A stretch of DNA of 64,000 bases from NCBI GenBank assembly GCA_013298625.1, contig JAAFIF010000003.1, positions 124,001 to 188,000 on the forward strand, read 5' to 3'. Position 1 is the stretch's first letter; every line of letters starts with the position of its first letter. The notes under the pieces are model-generated. The model worked only from the letters and a program-made list of their open reading frames with translations. It made no database searches and had not been told where the DNA came from. This DNA is from Myxococcales bacterium. GTDB taxonomy: Bacteria > Myxococcota_A > Polyangia > Polyangiales > Ga0077539. The position numbers were made by a program, and so were the translations under genes. Positions 32,371 through 41,732 of the stretch are shown piece after piece.

Positions 32371-32598
32371 ATGGCCAAGGCAGCGAACGCCGCAGATCTT
32401 CGCGGCAAGACGGACGCCGAGCTCTCTGAGCAGCTGAAGACCGCGCAGAACGCGCTCTTCACCGCGCGCTTCGAGAACTTCACCAACAAGTTGGATGACA
32501 CGGCCAAGATGCGCCGACTCCGCCGTGAGATCGCGCAGCTCAAGACCGTGCAGGGCGAGCGCTCGCGCTCGGCCGTCGCGAAGAAGGCAGAGGGTTGA
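32371..32598 (+). CDS. rpmC: 50S ribosomal protein L29
   Basis: 75 aa. Two helices with LRGKTDAELSEQLKTAQNALF and KMRRLRREIAQLKTVQGER, the L29 signature. ATG 32371 is taken, with AAGGA 9 nt before it, rather than the TTG at 32362. The C-terminal tail SAVAKKAEG is slightly longer than usual. Confidence 0.95.
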   Translation: MAKAANAADLRGKTDAELSEQLKTAQNALFTARFENFTNKLDDTAKMRRLRREIAQLKTVQGERSRSAVAKKAEG

Positions 32599-32601
32599 TC
32601 G

Positions 32602-32892
32602 ATGGCAACCGACAACAACACGAGCGCCACTGAGCGCTTCGGCGGAAAGCGCGTCCTCACGGGCCGCGTGAAGAGCGCGAAGATGGCCAAGACCGTGGTG
32701 GTCGAAGTCGTCCGCTCGGTCCGTCACCCGGTGTACGGCAAGTTCGTCCGCGTTCGTAAGCGCTACAAGGCTCACGACGAGAAGGGCCTGTATCGCGAGG
32801 GCGACATCGTCGAGATCCGCGAGCACAGCCCGATCTCGAAGGACAAGCACTTCGTCGTGATCCGCCTGGTCGAGCGACCGGCGGATACCTGA
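32602..32892 (+). CDS. rpsQ: 30S ribosomal protein S17
   Basis: 96 aa. [28 protein letters not shown] and [25 protein letters not shown] mark S17. A short N-terminal extension ([16 protein letters not shown]) precedes the OB-fold. The 3-nt gap to rpmC suggests coupling. Confidence 0.97.
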   Translation: MATDNNTSATERFGGKRVLTGRVKSAKMAKTVVVEVVRSVRHPVYGKFVRVRKRYKAHDEKGLYREGDIVEIREHSPISKDKHFVVIRLVERPADT

Positions 32893-32925
32893 TTCTTCTT
32901 CGAAAGCGATAGGAGTGCATTCACC

Positions 32926-33294
32926 ATGATCCAGATGCGTAGCATCCTCGACGTGGCCGACAATTCTGGCGCGCGTCGAGTCCAGTGCATCAAGGTGCTC
33001 GGCGGCTCGCGTCGTAAGTACGCCGGCCTCGGTGACGTGATCGTCGTCGCCGTCAAAGAAGCCTTGCCGAACATGAAGGTGAAGAAGGGACAGACTGCGC
33101 GCGCTGTGGTGGTTCGCACCCGTCGCGAGTACCTTCGTCCCGACGGCTCGTACGTGAAGTTCGATGGAAACAGCGCTGTTCTCATCGACAAGGAAGGCGC
33201 CCCGATCGGGACGCGCATCTTCGGCCCGGTCGCGCGCGAGCTCCGTGGCAAGAACTTCATGAAGATCATCTCGCTCGCGCCGGAGGTCATCTAA
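32926..33294 (+). CDS. rplN: 50S ribosomal protein L14
   Basis: 122 aa, exactly the common length. [38 protein letters not shown] and [24 protein letters not shown] are diagnostic. Preceded by AGGAG 9 nt before ATG. Confidence 0.98.
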   Translation: MIQMRSILDVADNSGARRVQCIKVLGGSRRKYAGLGDVIVVAVKEALPNMKVKKGQTARAVVVRTRREYLRPDGSYVKFDGNSAVLIDKEGAPIGTRIFGPVARELRGKNFMKIISLAPEVI

Positions 33295-33297
33295 TCC

Positions 33298-33639
33298 ATG
33301 GCGCTCGCAAGGATTCGTACTGGCGACACCGTCGTGGTGATCTCTGGTAAGGACAAAGGCAAGACGGGCAAAGTTCTTCGCATCTGGGCGGAGGACGAGA
33401 AGGTGCTCGTCGAGAAGATCAACGTCGTCAAGAAGCACGCGAAGCCCACGCAGGTGAGCGAAGGCGGCATTGTCGAGCGCGAGGCTCCCCTGCACATCTC
33501 CAAGGTGATGCCGGTGGACCCCGAGACCGGCAAGGGAACGCGCGTGAAGACCCGCGTCGAGAGCGATGGCTCGAAGACGCGCGTCGCGGTGAAGTCCGGC
33601 AAGGACATCCCCGAGCCCAAGCGTGAGCGCTCTGCCTGA
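33298..33639 (+). CDS. rplX: 50S ribosomal protein L24
   Basis: 113 aa. KOW domain at the N-terminus ([21 protein letters not shown]) followed by [22 protein letters not shown]. Starts 3 nt after rplN. A 95-nt gap with a hairpin follows before rplE. Confidence 0.97.
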   Translation: MALARIRTGDTVVVISGKDKGKTGKVLRIWAEDEKVLVEKINVVKKHAKPTQVSEGGIVEREAPLHISKVMPVDPETGKGTRVKTRVESDGSKTRVAVKSGKDIPEPKRERSA

Positions 33640-33680
33640 GCGCCGTTGATCAACCACCCAGAACAATGAAACTCCCGCGG

Positions 33681-33706
33681 CCCTCACGGCGCTGAGCGCA
33701 TGAGGG
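33681..33706 (+). other. RNA hairpin between rplX and rplE
   Basis: CCCTCA (33681-33686) pairs with TGAGGG (33701-33706), with an inner GCGC/GCGC stem (33689-33692 and 33696-33699) closing a TGA loop. No T run follows, so a simple intrinsic terminator is unlikely; it may be a processing or stability element. Confidence 0.6.
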
Positions 33707-33734
33707 AAGAGTAAACCGGGAAGCGAGACGAACG

Positions 33735-34403
33735 ATGGCTGAGAACGAGAAGAAGCCGAAAGGCGCAGGCGCTCCGACGGGCGAAAAGAAGCCCAAGGGC
33801 AAGAAGGGTGGCGGCAAGGTCGAGCTGGCCAAGCCCACCACTTCGCTTGCTCAGGATCGCGTCGAGCCACGCGCGAAGAAGAAGTACGACAGCGAGGTGA
33901 TCCCTGCGCTCATGCGTCAGTTCAACTACAAGAACAAGATGCAGGTGCCGCGGATCCTCAAGGTCACCGTCAACATGGGCTTGGGTGAAGCGACCCAGAA
34001 CCAGAAGCTCATCGAGTCGGGCCTGCTCGAGGTCACCGCGCTCACCGGCCAGAAGCCGGTGGTGACGCGCGCTCGCAAGTCCATCGCAACGTTCAAGCTC
34101 CGCACCGGTCAGCCGATCGGCGTGATGGTCACGCTCCGTCGCGACCGCATGTGGGAGTTTCTCGACCGCCTCATCACCTTCGCGCTCCCGCGCGTTCGTG
34201 ACTTCAAGGGTGTGAGCCCGAAGGCGTTCGACGGTCAGGGCAACTACACGCTCGGACTGAAAGAGCAGATCATCTTCCCCGAGATCGACTACGACAAGGT
34301 CGACAAGATCAAGGGGTTGAACATCTCGATCGTGACGACGGCGAAGAACGATGAGGAAGGCCGGGCTTTGCTCCAGCACCTCGGGATGCCGTTTCGTCAG
34401 TGA
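33735..34403 (+). CDS. rplE: 50S ribosomal protein L5 with basic N-terminal extension
   Basis: 222 aa versus about 180 in most bacteria. The conserved part begins near residue 49 ([75 protein letters not shown]). The first 45 residues are Lys/Gly/Pro-rich low-complexity sequence ([20 protein letters not shown]). ATG 33735 follows an AAGCGAGA purine run; no later ATG or GTG lies before the conserved part, so the extension is probably translated. Confidence 0.95.
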   Translation: MAENEKKPKGAGAPTGEKKPKGKKGGGKVELAKPTTSLAQDRVEPRAKKKYDSEVIPALMRQFNYKNKMQVPRILKVTVNMGLGEATQNQKLIESGLLEVTALTGQKPVVTRARKSIATFKLRTGQPIGVMVTLRRDRMWEFLDRLITFALPRVRDFKGVSPKAFDGQGNYTLGLKEQIIFPEIDYDKVDKIKGLNISIVTTAKNDEEGRALLQHLGMPFRQ

Positions 34404-34451
34404 GCTCAATGAGCCAGGTTTTTATCGGATAGAGACACCAGGGAGATCGTC

Positions 34452-34637
34452 GTGGCACGTGCCTGCAGTTTCGCAAAGCTGAACGACCCGCCGAAGTTTG
34501 CCGTGCGGCATCGCAATCGCTGCCGTCGGTGCGGCCGAGCGCGCGGCTACTATCGCAAGTTCGAGCTGTGCCGGCTTTGCCTGCGCGAGCTCGCCCTCAA
34601 GGGCGAGATCCCCGGCGTGATCAAGGCGAGCTGGTAA
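34452..34637 (+). CDS. rpsN: 30S ribosomal protein S14, zinc-binding type
   Basis: 61 aa from a GTG start. The CxxC...CxxC zinc ribbon is present ([21 protein letters not shown]), which marks the short C+ form of S14 rather than the 100-aa Zn-free form. Ends in IPGVIKASW, as is typical. Confidence 0.97.
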   Translation: MARACSFAKLNDPPKFAVRHRNRCRRCGRARGYYRKFELCRLCLRELALKGEIPGVIKASW

Positions 34638-34652
34638 GAGAGGGCTTTTGTC

Positions 34653-35051
34653 ATGCTGACCGATCCGATCGCAGACATGCTGGCAAGGATTCGCAACGCG
34701 GTGATGGCTCGCCATGACCGGGTTGTGATCCCTGCCTCGAAGTTGAAGGGCACGATCGCCGACGTCCTCAAGAGTGAGGGCTACGTGGCGGACGTCGCAC
34801 GTGACACGGAAGAGAGCGGACTCGAAGTGCTCTCGATCACCCTCAAGTACGGCAAGGACAAGTCTCCTGCCATCGAGGGTATCGAGCGCGTGTCGAAGCC
34901 GGGCCGCCGGGTGTATGTGCGTGCGCAGGACATTCCGAAGGTTCGCTCGGGGCTCGGCATCGCCGTGCTCTCGACCTCCCGCGGAATCATGAGCGATCGT
35001 CAGGCGCGCAAGGTTGGCGTCGGTGGCGAGCTGCTCTGCCAGATCTGGTGA
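34653..35051 (+). CDS. rpsH: 30S ribosomal protein S8
   Basis: 132 aa. MLTDPIADMLARIRNAVMARH, GIERVSKPGRRVYV and the C-terminal LSTSRGIMSDRQARKVGVGGE are diagnostic. Confidence 0.98.
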   Translation: MLTDPIADMLARIRNAVMARHDRVVIPASKLKGTIADVLKSEGYVADVARDTEESGLEVLSITLKYGKDKSPAIEGIERVSKPGRRVYVRAQDIPKVRSGLGIAVLSTSRGIMSDRQARKVGVGGELLCQIW

Positions 35052-35062
35052 CGGAGACGACC

Positions 35063-35656
35063 ATGTCGAAGATTGGCAAGCGACCGATCGAACTGCCGAA
35101 GGGCGTGACCGTGACCGTCAAAGACGGCCAGGTCGAAATCAAGGGCGCCAAGGGCGTCTTGACGCGTCCCTTCCCCTCGTACCTCACCCTCGAAGTGAAG
35201 GGCACTGAAGTACAGCTTGGCATCAAGGCCGACGTTGCATCGTCGGACGCGACCAAGATGTACGGCACGGCTCGCGCTCACATCGCCAACGCGATCAAGG
35301 GTGTCTCTTCGGGCTACAGCGCGAAGCTTCTTCTGCTCGGAACCGGCTACAAGGCCGAGCAGAAGGGACAGGTTTTGAACCTGTCTTTGGGCCTCTCGCA
35401 CCAGGTCGTCTACACCTTGCCGGCGACGGTGAAGGTGAAGGAGATCAACCAGAAGGGCACCATGGCCGTCTCTGGCAAGAACGAGCAGGGCGTGACGATC
35501 GAGCTCGAGTCGCACGACAAGGATGCGCTCGGACAGACGGTCGCCAACATCCAGAAGCACCGCAAGCCCGAGCCCTACAAGGGCAAGGGCGTGAACGTCC
35601 TCGGCCAGACGATTATCCGCAAGGCGGGTAAGGCTGGCGGCAAGGGCGGCAAGTGA
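35063..35656 (+). CDS. rplF: 50S ribosomal protein L6
   Basis: 197 aa. MSKIGKRPIELPKGVTVTV, then LLLLGTGYKAEQKGQVLNLSLG and the C-terminal RKPEPYKGKGVNVLGQTIIRKAGK are L6 hallmarks. ATG 35063 with GGAG 7 nt upstream is preferred to GTG 35048, which overlaps rpsH. Confidence 0.97.
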   Translation: MSKIGKRPIELPKGVTVTVKDGQVEIKGAKGVLTRPFPSYLTLEVKGTEVQLGIKADVASSDATKMYGTARAHIANAIKGVSSGYSAKLLLLGTGYKAEQKGQVLNLSLGLSHQVVYTLPATVKVKEINQKGTMAVSGKNEQGVTIELESHDKDALGQTVANIQKHRKPEPYKGKGVNVLGQTIIRKAGKAGGKGGK

Positions 35657-35662
35657 TGAACC

Positions 35663-35706
35663 GAGCCCTGGTTGCAGCTTCGAGAGCGAAGCGGTAACTG
35701 GGGCTT
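35663..35706 (+). other. Long RNA hairpin between rplF and rplR
   Basis: Just after the rplF stop, 35663-35682 can pair with 35687-35706 over about 20 positions (one A/G mismatch and several G-U pairs), with an inner perfect stem GCTTCG/CGAAGC and an AGAG tetraloop at 35683-35686. No T run follows. It lies in an unusual 224-nt gap inside the spc part of the operon, where spacing is otherwise only a few nt. Confidence 0.75.
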
Positions 35707-35880
35707 CGGCGCATACAGAGCGAAGACAGTCCGCGCGAACGGCGGGCGGTGGAACACAACACGTCGCAGCGCGCAGAGGCCTCAGGTCAGACCTCGGACT
35801 CTCCCAGCGCAGCGACGGTTGCTTCTGCCGAACACCCACCGACCGAGCGAGAGTGTGCTTCGCGAAGGGAGAGTCGAACG

Positions 35881-36249
35881 ATGGGACAGCAGAAGAAAAT
35901 CGAAGAGCGCTTCGAGCGTCGCGTGCGCCGCACGCGCGCCGGGCTTCACGGAACGGCGGAGCGTCCGCGTCTGAGCGTGTTTCGCTCGTCGCAGCACATC
36001 TACGCGCAGGTGATCGACGACGACGCGGGCAAGACGCTCGCGACGATCAGCACCCTGAGCAAGGACGTGAAGGGCACCGCGACCGAGGCGAAGAAGACCG
36101 ATGCCGCGAAGCTTGTGGGCAAGGCGATCGCCAAGCTCTGCAAGGACAAGGGCATCTCGAAGGTCGTCTTCGACCGCGGCGGCTACCAGTACCACGGGCG
36201 CGTGAGCGCGCTGGCGGATGCGGCTCGTGAGGCCGGTCTCGAGTTCTGA
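35881..36249 (+). CDS. rplR: 50S ribosomal protein L18
   Basis: 122 aa. [41 protein letters not shown] and [25 protein letters not shown] are diagnostic. The frame is open back to 35749 but ATG 35881, with GGGAGAG nearby, is the conserved start. Confidence 0.97.
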   Translation: MGQQKKIEERFERRVRRTRAGLHGTAERPRLSVFRSSQHIYAQVIDDDAGKTLATISTLSKDVKGTATEAKKTDAAKLVGKAIAKLCKDKGISKVVFDRGGYQYHGRVSALADAAREAGLEF

Positions 36250-36261
36250 GGAGAGCACACG

Positions 36262-36759
36262 ATGTCGATGGATGGCGAGCAGAATGAGCTCAAGGAGCGC
36301 GTGGTTCACATCAACCGCGTCGCGAAGGTCGTGAAGGGCGGACGCCGCTTCAGCTTCAGCGCGTTGGTGGTTGTGGGCGACGGCAACGGTCGCGTCGGTG
36401 TGGGCCTCGGCAAGGCGAACGAGGTTCCCGAGGCTATTCGCAAGGGAAACGAGCAGGCTCGCAAGAACTTGTTCGAGATCCCGCTCATCGGAAAGTCGAT
36501 CCCTCACGACGTGATGGGTCACTTCGGAGCGGGCTACGTGATGCTTCGTCCGGCTGGCGCCGGAACGGGCGTCATCGCCGGCGGCGCCGTTCGCGCTGTC
36601 GTCGAGAGCGCTGGCATCGCGGACATCTTGTCGAAGTCCTACGGCTCGCGTAACCCGCACAACGCGGTGAAGGCGACGATCGCTGCGCTCAAGCAGCTCC
36701 GCAGCGCGGCGGCGACCGCGCACAAGCGTGGTCTTCGTCCCGAAGACCTGCACGGTTGA
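36262..36759 (+). CDS. rpsE: 30S ribosomal protein S5
   Basis: 165 aa. [42 protein letters not shown] and [19 protein letters not shown] mark S5. ATG 36262 or 36268 is possible. Its stop overlaps the region carrying the rpmD ribosome site. Confidence 0.97.
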   Translation: MSMDGEQNELKERVVHINRVAKVVKGGRRFSFSALVVVGDGNGRVGVGLGKANEVPEAIRKGNEQARKNLFEIPLIGKSIPHDVMGHFGAGYVMLRPAGAGTGVIAGGAVRAVVESAGIADILSKSYGSRNPHNAVKATIAALKQLRSAAATAHKRGLRPEDLHG

Positions 36760-36770
36760 TGGAGGTTGCG

Positions 36771-36962
36771 ATGACTAAGTCGAAGCTTCGCGTCAAGCAA
36801 CTGCGTGGATTTGCCGGCAAGAAGCCGGAGCAAGTGAAGGTCCTCAAGGGGCTTGGCCTCCGTGGACCGCACACTGAAGTCGTGGTGGACAACAGCCCCG
36901 CGTTTCGCGGAATGGTGAAGAAGGTCCTCCACCTCGTGACTGTCGAGGAATGCGATGGCTGA
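36771..36962 (+). CDS. rpmD: 50S ribosomal protein L30
   Basis: 63 aa. KSKLRVKQLRGFAGKKPEQVKVLKGLGL and NSPAFRGMVKKVLHLVTVEE are L30. ATG 36771 has GGAGG 5 nt upstream and is preferred to the TTG/ATG at 36756/36759. It overlaps the rplO start by 8 nt. Confidence 0.95.
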   Translation: MTKSKLRVKQLRGFAGKKPEQVKVLKGLGLRGPHTEVVVDNSPAFRGMVKKVLHLVTVEECDG

Positions 36963-37440
36963 TTACTTGAGCAAGCTCCGCGCGCCCGCAGGCGCCAACA
37001 CCAAGCCGCTCCGCAAGGGTCGCGGTCTGGGTTCGGGTCTCGGAAAGACCGCGGGTAAGGGCATGAAGGGCCAGAAGGCCCGCCACCCGGGTAACTTCGG
37101 AAAGCTCGCGTTCCAAGGTGGACAGACGCCGATCCAGCGTCGTCTGCCGAAGCGCGGCTTCCGTCGTCCCTTCGTCGAAGCTGTCGCGACGGTCAACGTC
37201 GCGCAGCTCGAGAACAAGTTCGACGCGGGCGCCACGGTCGACCTGACGCAGCTCATCGAGAAGGGCCTCGTCAAGGCGAAGTTCCTCAAGGTGAAGGTGC
37301 TCGGCGACGGTGAGCTCACCAAGAAGCTGGTCGTCAAGGTCAGCGCGGTGAGCGCCAGCGCCAAAGAAAAGATCGAAAAGGCCGGAGGCAGCGTCGAGTT
37401 GCCTGCGGCGAAGGAAGCCTCAGAGCCAAAGGCGGGTTGA
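36955..37440 (+). CDS. rplO: 50S ribosomal protein L15
   Basis: 161 aa. GRGLGSGLGKTAGKGMKGQKAR and FEGG-type GKLAFQGGQTPIQRRLPKRGF are the L15 signature. Followed by a 151-nt gap before secY with a hairpin and a possible weak promoter. Confidence 0.97.
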   Translation: MADYLSKLRAPAGANTKPLRKGRGLGSGLGKTAGKGMKGQKARHPGNFGKLAFQGGQTPIQRRLPKRGFRRPFVEAVATVNVAQLENKFDAGATVDLTQLIEKGLVKAKFLKVKVLGDGELTKKLVVKVSAVSASAKEKIEKAGGSVELPAAKEASEPKAG

Positions 37441-37488
37441 GCCACTAACGCTCGATCTTCGATCCAACGGGTCGCGTGTCAGGTCTCT

Positions 37489-37532
37489 CTTCTCTCTTCT
37501 GTGACGGGTTCGTCACAGCGGAGGAAGAGAGC
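37489..37532 (+). other. RNA hairpin between rplO and secY
   Basis: Perfect stem CTGTGACG/CGTCACAG (37499-37506 and 37511-37518) with a GGTT loop, extendable by CTCTCTTC pairing with GAAGAGAG across a small bulge (to about 37489-37532). A TATAAC at 37557-37562 lies downstream, but its -35 is poor, so an internal secY promoter is only possible. Confidence 0.65.
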
Positions 37533-37591
37533 TCTGTGCATGGCGGCCTGTTGGGCTATAACGCCCCCGACTCTCGCAGAAGGACGAACAG

Positions 37592-38917
37592 ATGCTCGCA
37601 GTGCTCGCCAACATCGTGAAGATCCCCGAACTACGGCGGAGGATCCTGTTCACGCTCGGCATGATCGCGATCTACCGCTTGGGCGTGTACGTGTCCGTCC
37701 CGGGCGCGAACGTGAAGGTGATCCGCGAAGTGGTTGGCGGCGCCGGCGGCGACGGATCGCTGCTCGGGCTCTTCAATCTGTTCTCGGGCGGGGCGCTCGA
37801 GCAGGCTTCGATCTTCGCGCTCGGCATCACGCCGTACGTCTCGGCGTCGATCGTGATCCAGCTTCTCTCATCGATCTTCAAGCCGCTCGAAGAGCTGCGC
37901 AAAGAGGGTGAGATCGGTCAGCGCAAGATCAACCAGTACACTCGCTACGGCGCGGTCGGCCTGGCGCTCGTGCAGGGCTTCTACACGTCGGTTTGGCTCG
38001 AGGGCCTGAAGAACGGCGACGGCATCGCTGCGATCGCGAGCCCCGGCTGGGGCTTCCGCATCATGACCGTGCTCACGCTCATGACGGGCACGGCGTTCAT
38101 CATGTGGATCGGCGAGCAAATCACCGAGCGCGGCATCGGCAACGGCATCTCGCTCTTGATCTTCGCGGGCATCGTCGCGGACTTCCCGTCGTTCATCGGC
38201 CAGACCGCACAGTTCGCGAAGTCTGGCCAGGTGCAGCCGACGGCCATCCTGATCGCTGTTACCGTGATCGTGGCCTCTGTCGCGGTGATCGTGTTCTTCG
38301 AGCGCGGTCAGCGACGGATCCCGATCGAGTACGCTCGGCGGATTGTCGGGCGAAAGATGTACGGCGGCCAGCGCACGCACTTGCCTCTGCGCGTCAACAG
38401 CGCCGGCGTGATCCCGCCGCTCTTCGCCAGCACGGTGCTCATGTTTCCGAGCACGCTGCAGCGCTTCAAGGTGCCGTACGCGGACAACATCGCCGGCGCG
38501 CTCTCGCGCGGCGACTGGATCTACAACTCGTCCTTCATCGTGCTGACGGTCTTCTTCGCGTACTTCTACACGGCGATCACGTTTCCGCCTGTGGACGTCG
38601 CGGACAACCTGAAGAAGCAGGGCGCGTTCATCCCCAACAAGCGTCCCGGCAAGCAGACGGCCGAGTACATCGAGTACGTGCTCACGCGCATCACCTTCGG
38701 CGGCGCGCTGTACCTCGCGATCGTGTGCATCGTGCCGGACATCATGCGGCAGTACCTTCGCATCCCGTTTCCCTTTGGCGGGACGAGCTTGATGATCGTG
38801 GTCGGTGTGGCGCTCGACACGGTGAACCAGATCGAGTCGCACCTGATCACCCGGCACTATGAGGGCTTCGCGGGACCGACGGGACCGCAGCTCCGCGGCA
38901 GGAGGGCAGCGACGTGA
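37592..38917 (+). CDS. secY: Preprotein translocase subunit SecY
   Basis: 441 aa with ten hydrophobic segments. FTLGMIAIYRLGVYVSVPG at TM1, GNLFSGG-like FNLFSGGALEQASIFALGITPYVSASIVIQLL (plug/TM2 region), ERGIGNGISLLIFAGI, and FKVPYADNIAGALS-type periplasmic loop are typical. Core of the Sec channel in the inner membrane. Overlaps adk by 4 nt. Confidence 0.97.
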   Translation: MLAVLANIVKIPELRRRILFTLGMIAIYRLGVYVSVPGANVKVIREVVGGAGGDGSLLGLFNLFSGGALEQASIFALGITPYVSASIVIQLLSSIFKPLEELRKEGEIGQRKINQYTRYGAVGLALVQGFYTSVWLEGLKNGDGIAAIASPGWGFRIMTVLTLMTGTAFIMWIGEQITERGIGNGISLLIFAGIVADFPSFIGQTAQFAKSGQVQPTAILIAVTVIVASVAVIVFFERGQRRIPIEYARRIVGRKMYGGQRTHLPLRVNSAGVIPPLFASTVLMFPSTLQRFKVPYADNIAGALSRGDWIYNSSFIVLTVFFAYFYTAITFPPVDVADNLKKQGAFIPNKRPGKQTAEYIEYVLTRITFGGALYLAIVCIVPDIMRQYLRIPFPFGGTSLMIVVGVALDTVNQIESHLITRHYEGFAGPTGPQLRGRRAAT

Positions 38918-39564
38918 GCGCGAACGATCTGATCTTCATTGGGCCGCCTGGCGCCGGCAAGGGCACGCAGGCGAAGCGACTGTGCGGCAAGCTCGGCGCG
39001 CCACAGGTATCCACCGGTGACATGCTGCGCGAGGCGAAGACCGCGGGCACCGAGCTCGGGCTCAAGGTCGCGGACATCATGGCGAAGGGCCAGCTCGTGT
39101 CCGACGAGATCGTGATCGGCCTCGTCGAAGAGCGCTTGTCGCGACCCGACGCGCGGACGGGCTTCGTGCTCGACGGATTTCCGCGGACCATCCCCCAGGC
39201 GGAGGCGCTCGACAAGCTGCTTCTGAAGATGGGGCGCACGCTCAAGCACGTGGTTTTGTTGGAGGTTCCGGACGCGCTGATCGTCGAGCGCATCACCGGT
39301 CGAAGGACCGGAGAAAACACTGGACGAATCTACCATCTCAAGTATGATCCGCCGCCCTTTGCCGACCGTGGCGAAGGTGGAGAGCGACTTCTCCAGCGGC
39401 CGGACGACACCGAAGAGGTGGTCGGCCCGCGGCTCGCGGCGTACGCCGCGCAGACTGCACCGCTGGTCGCGTACTACGCGGACAAAGGTTTGCTCCGAAG
39501 GGTCGACGGCGTCGGCTCTCTCGATGAAGTAAGCGCGCGGCTCTTCGCCGCGGTGGGTGTCTGA
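38914..39564 (+). CDS. adk: Adenylate kinase
   Basis: 216 aa from a GTG start overlapping the secY stop (GTGA). P-loop [10 protein letters not shown] near 9-18, [15 protein letters not shown] and the LID segment [12 protein letters not shown] (near 130-141). The LID lacks the four Cys of zinc-type Adk. Converts ATP + AMP to 2 ADP. The usual map gene between adk and infA is absent. Confidence 0.96.
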   Translation: MSANDLIFIGPPGAGKGTQAKRLCGKLGAPQVSTGDMLREAKTAGTELGLKVADIMAKGQLVSDEIVIGLVEERLSRPDARTGFVLDGFPRTIPQAEALDKLLLKMGRTLKHVVLLEVPDALIVERITGRRTGENTGRIYHLKYDPPPFADRGEGGERLLQRPDDTEEVVGPRLAAYAAQTAPLVAYYADKGLLRRVDGVGSLDEVSARLFAAVGV

Positions 39565-39620
39565 CCGAGTTCGGTCAGCGCTCTAGGCAGACGAAGAAGC
39601 ACGGGTTGGATCAAAGCAGG

Positions 39621-39878
39621 ATGGCAAGACGGAACCGATCGTTCGAGCAGCCCGACGAGTCGAGCGAGAAAGACAAGCTGACGTTCGAGGGCGTCGTGAC
39701 CGAAGCGCTTCCCAACGCGATGTTTCGCGTGGACTGCGACAACGGTCTGAAGGTCCTCGCGACGATCTCCGGTCGCATGCGCAGGTTCTACATCCGCATC
39801 CTCCCCGGAGACCGGGTCACTGTTGAAGTGAGCCCGTACGACCCGACGAAGGGTCGAGTCACGTACCGACACAAGTGA
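39621..39878 (+). CDS. infA: Translation initiation factor IF-1 with N-terminal extension
   Basis: 85 aa; the core [53 protein letters not shown] is IF-1, normally about 72 aa. A charged N-terminal tail ([18 protein letters not shown]) makes it longer. ATG 39621 is chosen; TTG 39606 in frame would add five residues. Neither has a strong ribosome site. Confidence 0.95.
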   Translation: MARRNRSFEQPDESSEKDKLTFEGVVTEALPNAMFRVDCDNGLKVLATISGRMRRFYIRILPGDRVTVEVSPYDPTKGRVTYRHK

Positions 39879-39885
39879 AGTACCG

Positions 39886-39914
39886 CCTGTGGGTCACGCC
39901 GGTGACGCCACAGG
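39886..39914 (+). other. RNA hairpin between infA and rpmJ
   Basis: Arms 39886-39897 and 39902-39914 form a 12-bp stem with one bulged G and a GCCG tetraloop (CCTGTGG...CCACAGG at the base). It starts 7 nt after the infA stop and is not followed by a T run. Confidence 0.75.
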
Positions 39915-39989
39915 GATTACGGCCGGTAAGCTCTGACGAAGGGCCCAACGGTGCAGGCGGCGCGAGCCGCACAGATGGTTGAGACAGCG

Positions 39990-40103
39990 ATGAAGGTCAG
40001 GCCCTCGGTCAAGAAGATCTGCGACAAGTGCAAGGTCGTGCGGCGCAAGGGTGTCGTCCGCATTATCTGCGAGAATCCGCGTCACAAGCAGCGGCAAGGG
40101 TGA
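39990..40103 (+). CDS. rpmJ: 50S ribosomal protein L36
   Basis: 37 aa: [19 protein letters not shown], then [18 protein letters not shown], complete with the Zn-binding C11, C14, C27 and H32 typical of C+ L36. It falls between infA and rpsM where rpmJ is expected, 6 nt before rpsM. Confidence 0.97.
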   Translation: MKVRPSVKKICDKCKVVRRKGVVRIICENPRHKQRQG

Positions 40104-40109
40104 TTCAAG

Positions 40110-40493
40110 ATGGCTCGTATTGCTGGCATCGACCTTCCGGGTCGTAAGCACATTCACATCGCCCTCCGCTACCTGTACGGGATCGGACCGGCCAACTCGA
40201 TCGAGATCTGCAACCGCGCGGGCATCCCGCTCGACAAGAAGGCTCAGGACCTGACGGACGCTGACGTCCGCAAGCTCCGTGAAGTCATCGAAGCGGATTA
40301 CAAGGTCGAGGGTGACCTCAAGCGCGAAGTTCAGATGAACATCAAGCGCCTGATGGACCTCGGCTGCTACCGCGGCTTGCGTCACCGCAAGAACCTCCCG
40401 GTGCACGGACAGAGGACGCACACGAATGCGCGCACCCGCAAGGGCCCGCGCAAGGGTTTGGCGGTCGCGCGTCCCGCGCCCGTGAAGAAGTGA
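40110..40493 (+). CDS. rpsM: 30S ribosomal protein S13
   Basis: 127 aa. [52 protein letters not shown] are diagnostic. Confidence 0.98.
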   Translation: MARIAGIDLPGRKHIHIALRYLYGIGPANSIEICNRAGIPLDKKAQDLTDADVRKLREVIEADYKVEGDLKREVQMNIKRLMDLGCYRGLRHRKNLPVHGQRTHTNARTRKGPRKGLAVARPAPVKK

Positions 40494-40512
40494 TCAGGCG
40501 AGGTAGTTGACG

Positions 40513-40920
40513 ATGGCTCAGGCGAAGGCTGCTGGCGGCAAGGCCGCAAAGGTCAAGAAGAAGGTCAAGAAGAACGTGCCGAAAGGCGTCGTTCACATCC
40601 AGGCGACCTTCAACAACACGATCGTGACCGTGTCGGACGTGTACGGCAACGCGATCTCCAACTCGAGCTCCGGCGCGCGTGGCTTCAAGGGCTCGCGCAA
40701 GAGCACGCCGTTCGCCGCGCAGATGGCGGCGGAAGACGCGTCGCGCAAGGCGATGGAGCACGGCATGCGTGAGGTCGCGGTGTTCATCCGCGGGCCGGGC
40801 GCTGGTCGTGAGAGCGCGCTGCGCGCGCTTCAGCAGGCGGGCTTGCGCATCACGCTGATCCGTGATGTGACGCCGATCCCGCACAATGGCTGCCGGCCGC
40901 CGAAGCGCCGCCGCGTTTGA
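40513..40920 (+). CDS. rpsK: 30S ribosomal protein S11
   Basis: 135 aa. [41 protein letters not shown] and the end [19 protein letters not shown] are S11. A Lys/Ala-rich N-terminal tail precedes the core. ATG 40513 is preferred to TTG 40507. Confidence 0.97.
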   Translation: MAQAKAAGGKAAKVKKKVKKNVPKGVVHIQATFNNTIVTVSDVYGNAISNSSSGARGFKGSRKSTPFAAQMAAEDASRKAMEHGMREVAVFIRGPGAGRESALRALQQAGLRITLIRDVTPIPHNGCRPPKRRRV

Positions 40921-40958
40921 TGCTTCTGACTGTTTGCGCGTAAGGACTCGAGGAATCC

Positions 40959-41585
40959 ATGGCTCGTTACATCGGACCGGTTTGCAAGCTCTGCCGTCGT
41001 GAAGGCGCGAAGCTCTTTCTCAAGGGCGACCGCTGCTACTCGGAGAAGTGCTCGTACGAGCGCAGCCCCTTTCCGCCTGGCCAGCACGGACAGGCTCGCG
41101 TGAAGTTCAGCGAGTACGGCCTTCGTCTTCGCGAGAAGCAGAAGGTGCGTCGCGTGTACGGCGTGCTCGAGCGCCAGTTCCGCAAGTACTTTGCGGAGGC
41201 GGATCGCATGAAGGGCGTGACGGGCGAGAGCCTGCTCGCGCTGCTCGAGCGCCGCTTGGACAACGTGGTGTACCGCCTGGGCTTCGCGTCGACGCGCAAT
41301 GAAGCGCGTCAGCTCGTCCTGCACCAGCACATCACGGTGAACGGCAAGCGCGTGAACGTCCCCAGCTTCCTCGTGAAGCCGGGCGACAAGGTCTCGGTCC
41401 GTGAGAAGAGCCGCCAGATCGCTCGCATCAACGAGTCGATCGCGGGCAGCGCTCGCCGCGGCGAGATCACGTGGCTCGAGCTCGAGAAGGAGAGCTTCAC
41501 GGGTACGGTGAAGTCGCTCCCGGTGCGTTCCGAGGTCTCCGGCGAGATCAAGGAGCAGTACATCGTCGAGTACTACTCGCGCTGA
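40959..41585 (+). CDS. rpsD: 30S ribosomal protein S4
   Basis: 208 aa. Full-length: [21 protein letters not shown] with Cys pairs (C9/C12 and a later C26/C31 set in [11 protein letters not shown]), the S4 domain [20 protein letters not shown] and [21 protein letters not shown]. The Cys pattern fits the zinc-binding form. Confidence 0.97.
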   Translation: MARYIGPVCKLCRREGAKLFLKGDRCYSEKCSYERSPFPPGQHGQARVKFSEYGLRLREKQKVRRVYGVLERQFRKYFAEADRMKGVTGESLLALLERRLDNVVYRLGFASTRNEARQLVLHQHITVNGKRVNVPSFLVKPGDKVSVREKSRQIARINESIAGSARRGEITWLELEKESFTGTVKSLPVRSEVSGEIKEQYIVEYYSR

Positions 41586-41613
41586 TTGCAGCTTCGACGC
41601 TTCAATCGCGTTC

Positions 41614-41654
41614 GCGGAGGGCAAGGACCATCAGGTGGTGTCCTTGTCCTCCGC
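41614..41654 (+). terminator. Strong hairpin and T-rich stem-loop after rpsD
   Basis: 41614-41628 pairs with 41640-41654 over 15 bp (GCGGAGG.CAAGGAC with its complement, one G-U), loop of 11 nt, followed by a second stem CCCC/GGGG at 41666-41680 with a TGTTTTT loop. The T run sits inside the second loop rather than after a stem, so it may act as an attenuator or processing site rather than a full terminator. It lies upstream of the rpoA promoter in a 333-nt gap without a gene. Confidence 0.65.
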
Positions 41655-41732
41655 AGTCATTTGGGCCCCTGTTTTTGGGGTGAACTCCTGTGCAGTCCGT
41701 GGCGAGCGCAAGAAAAATCGTCACGGAGGGCT

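Noticed and set aside
37557-37562. Independent secY promoter
   Set aside because: TATAAC is a fair -10, but the matching -35 position (CTGTGC) is poor, so it is not listed as a promoter.
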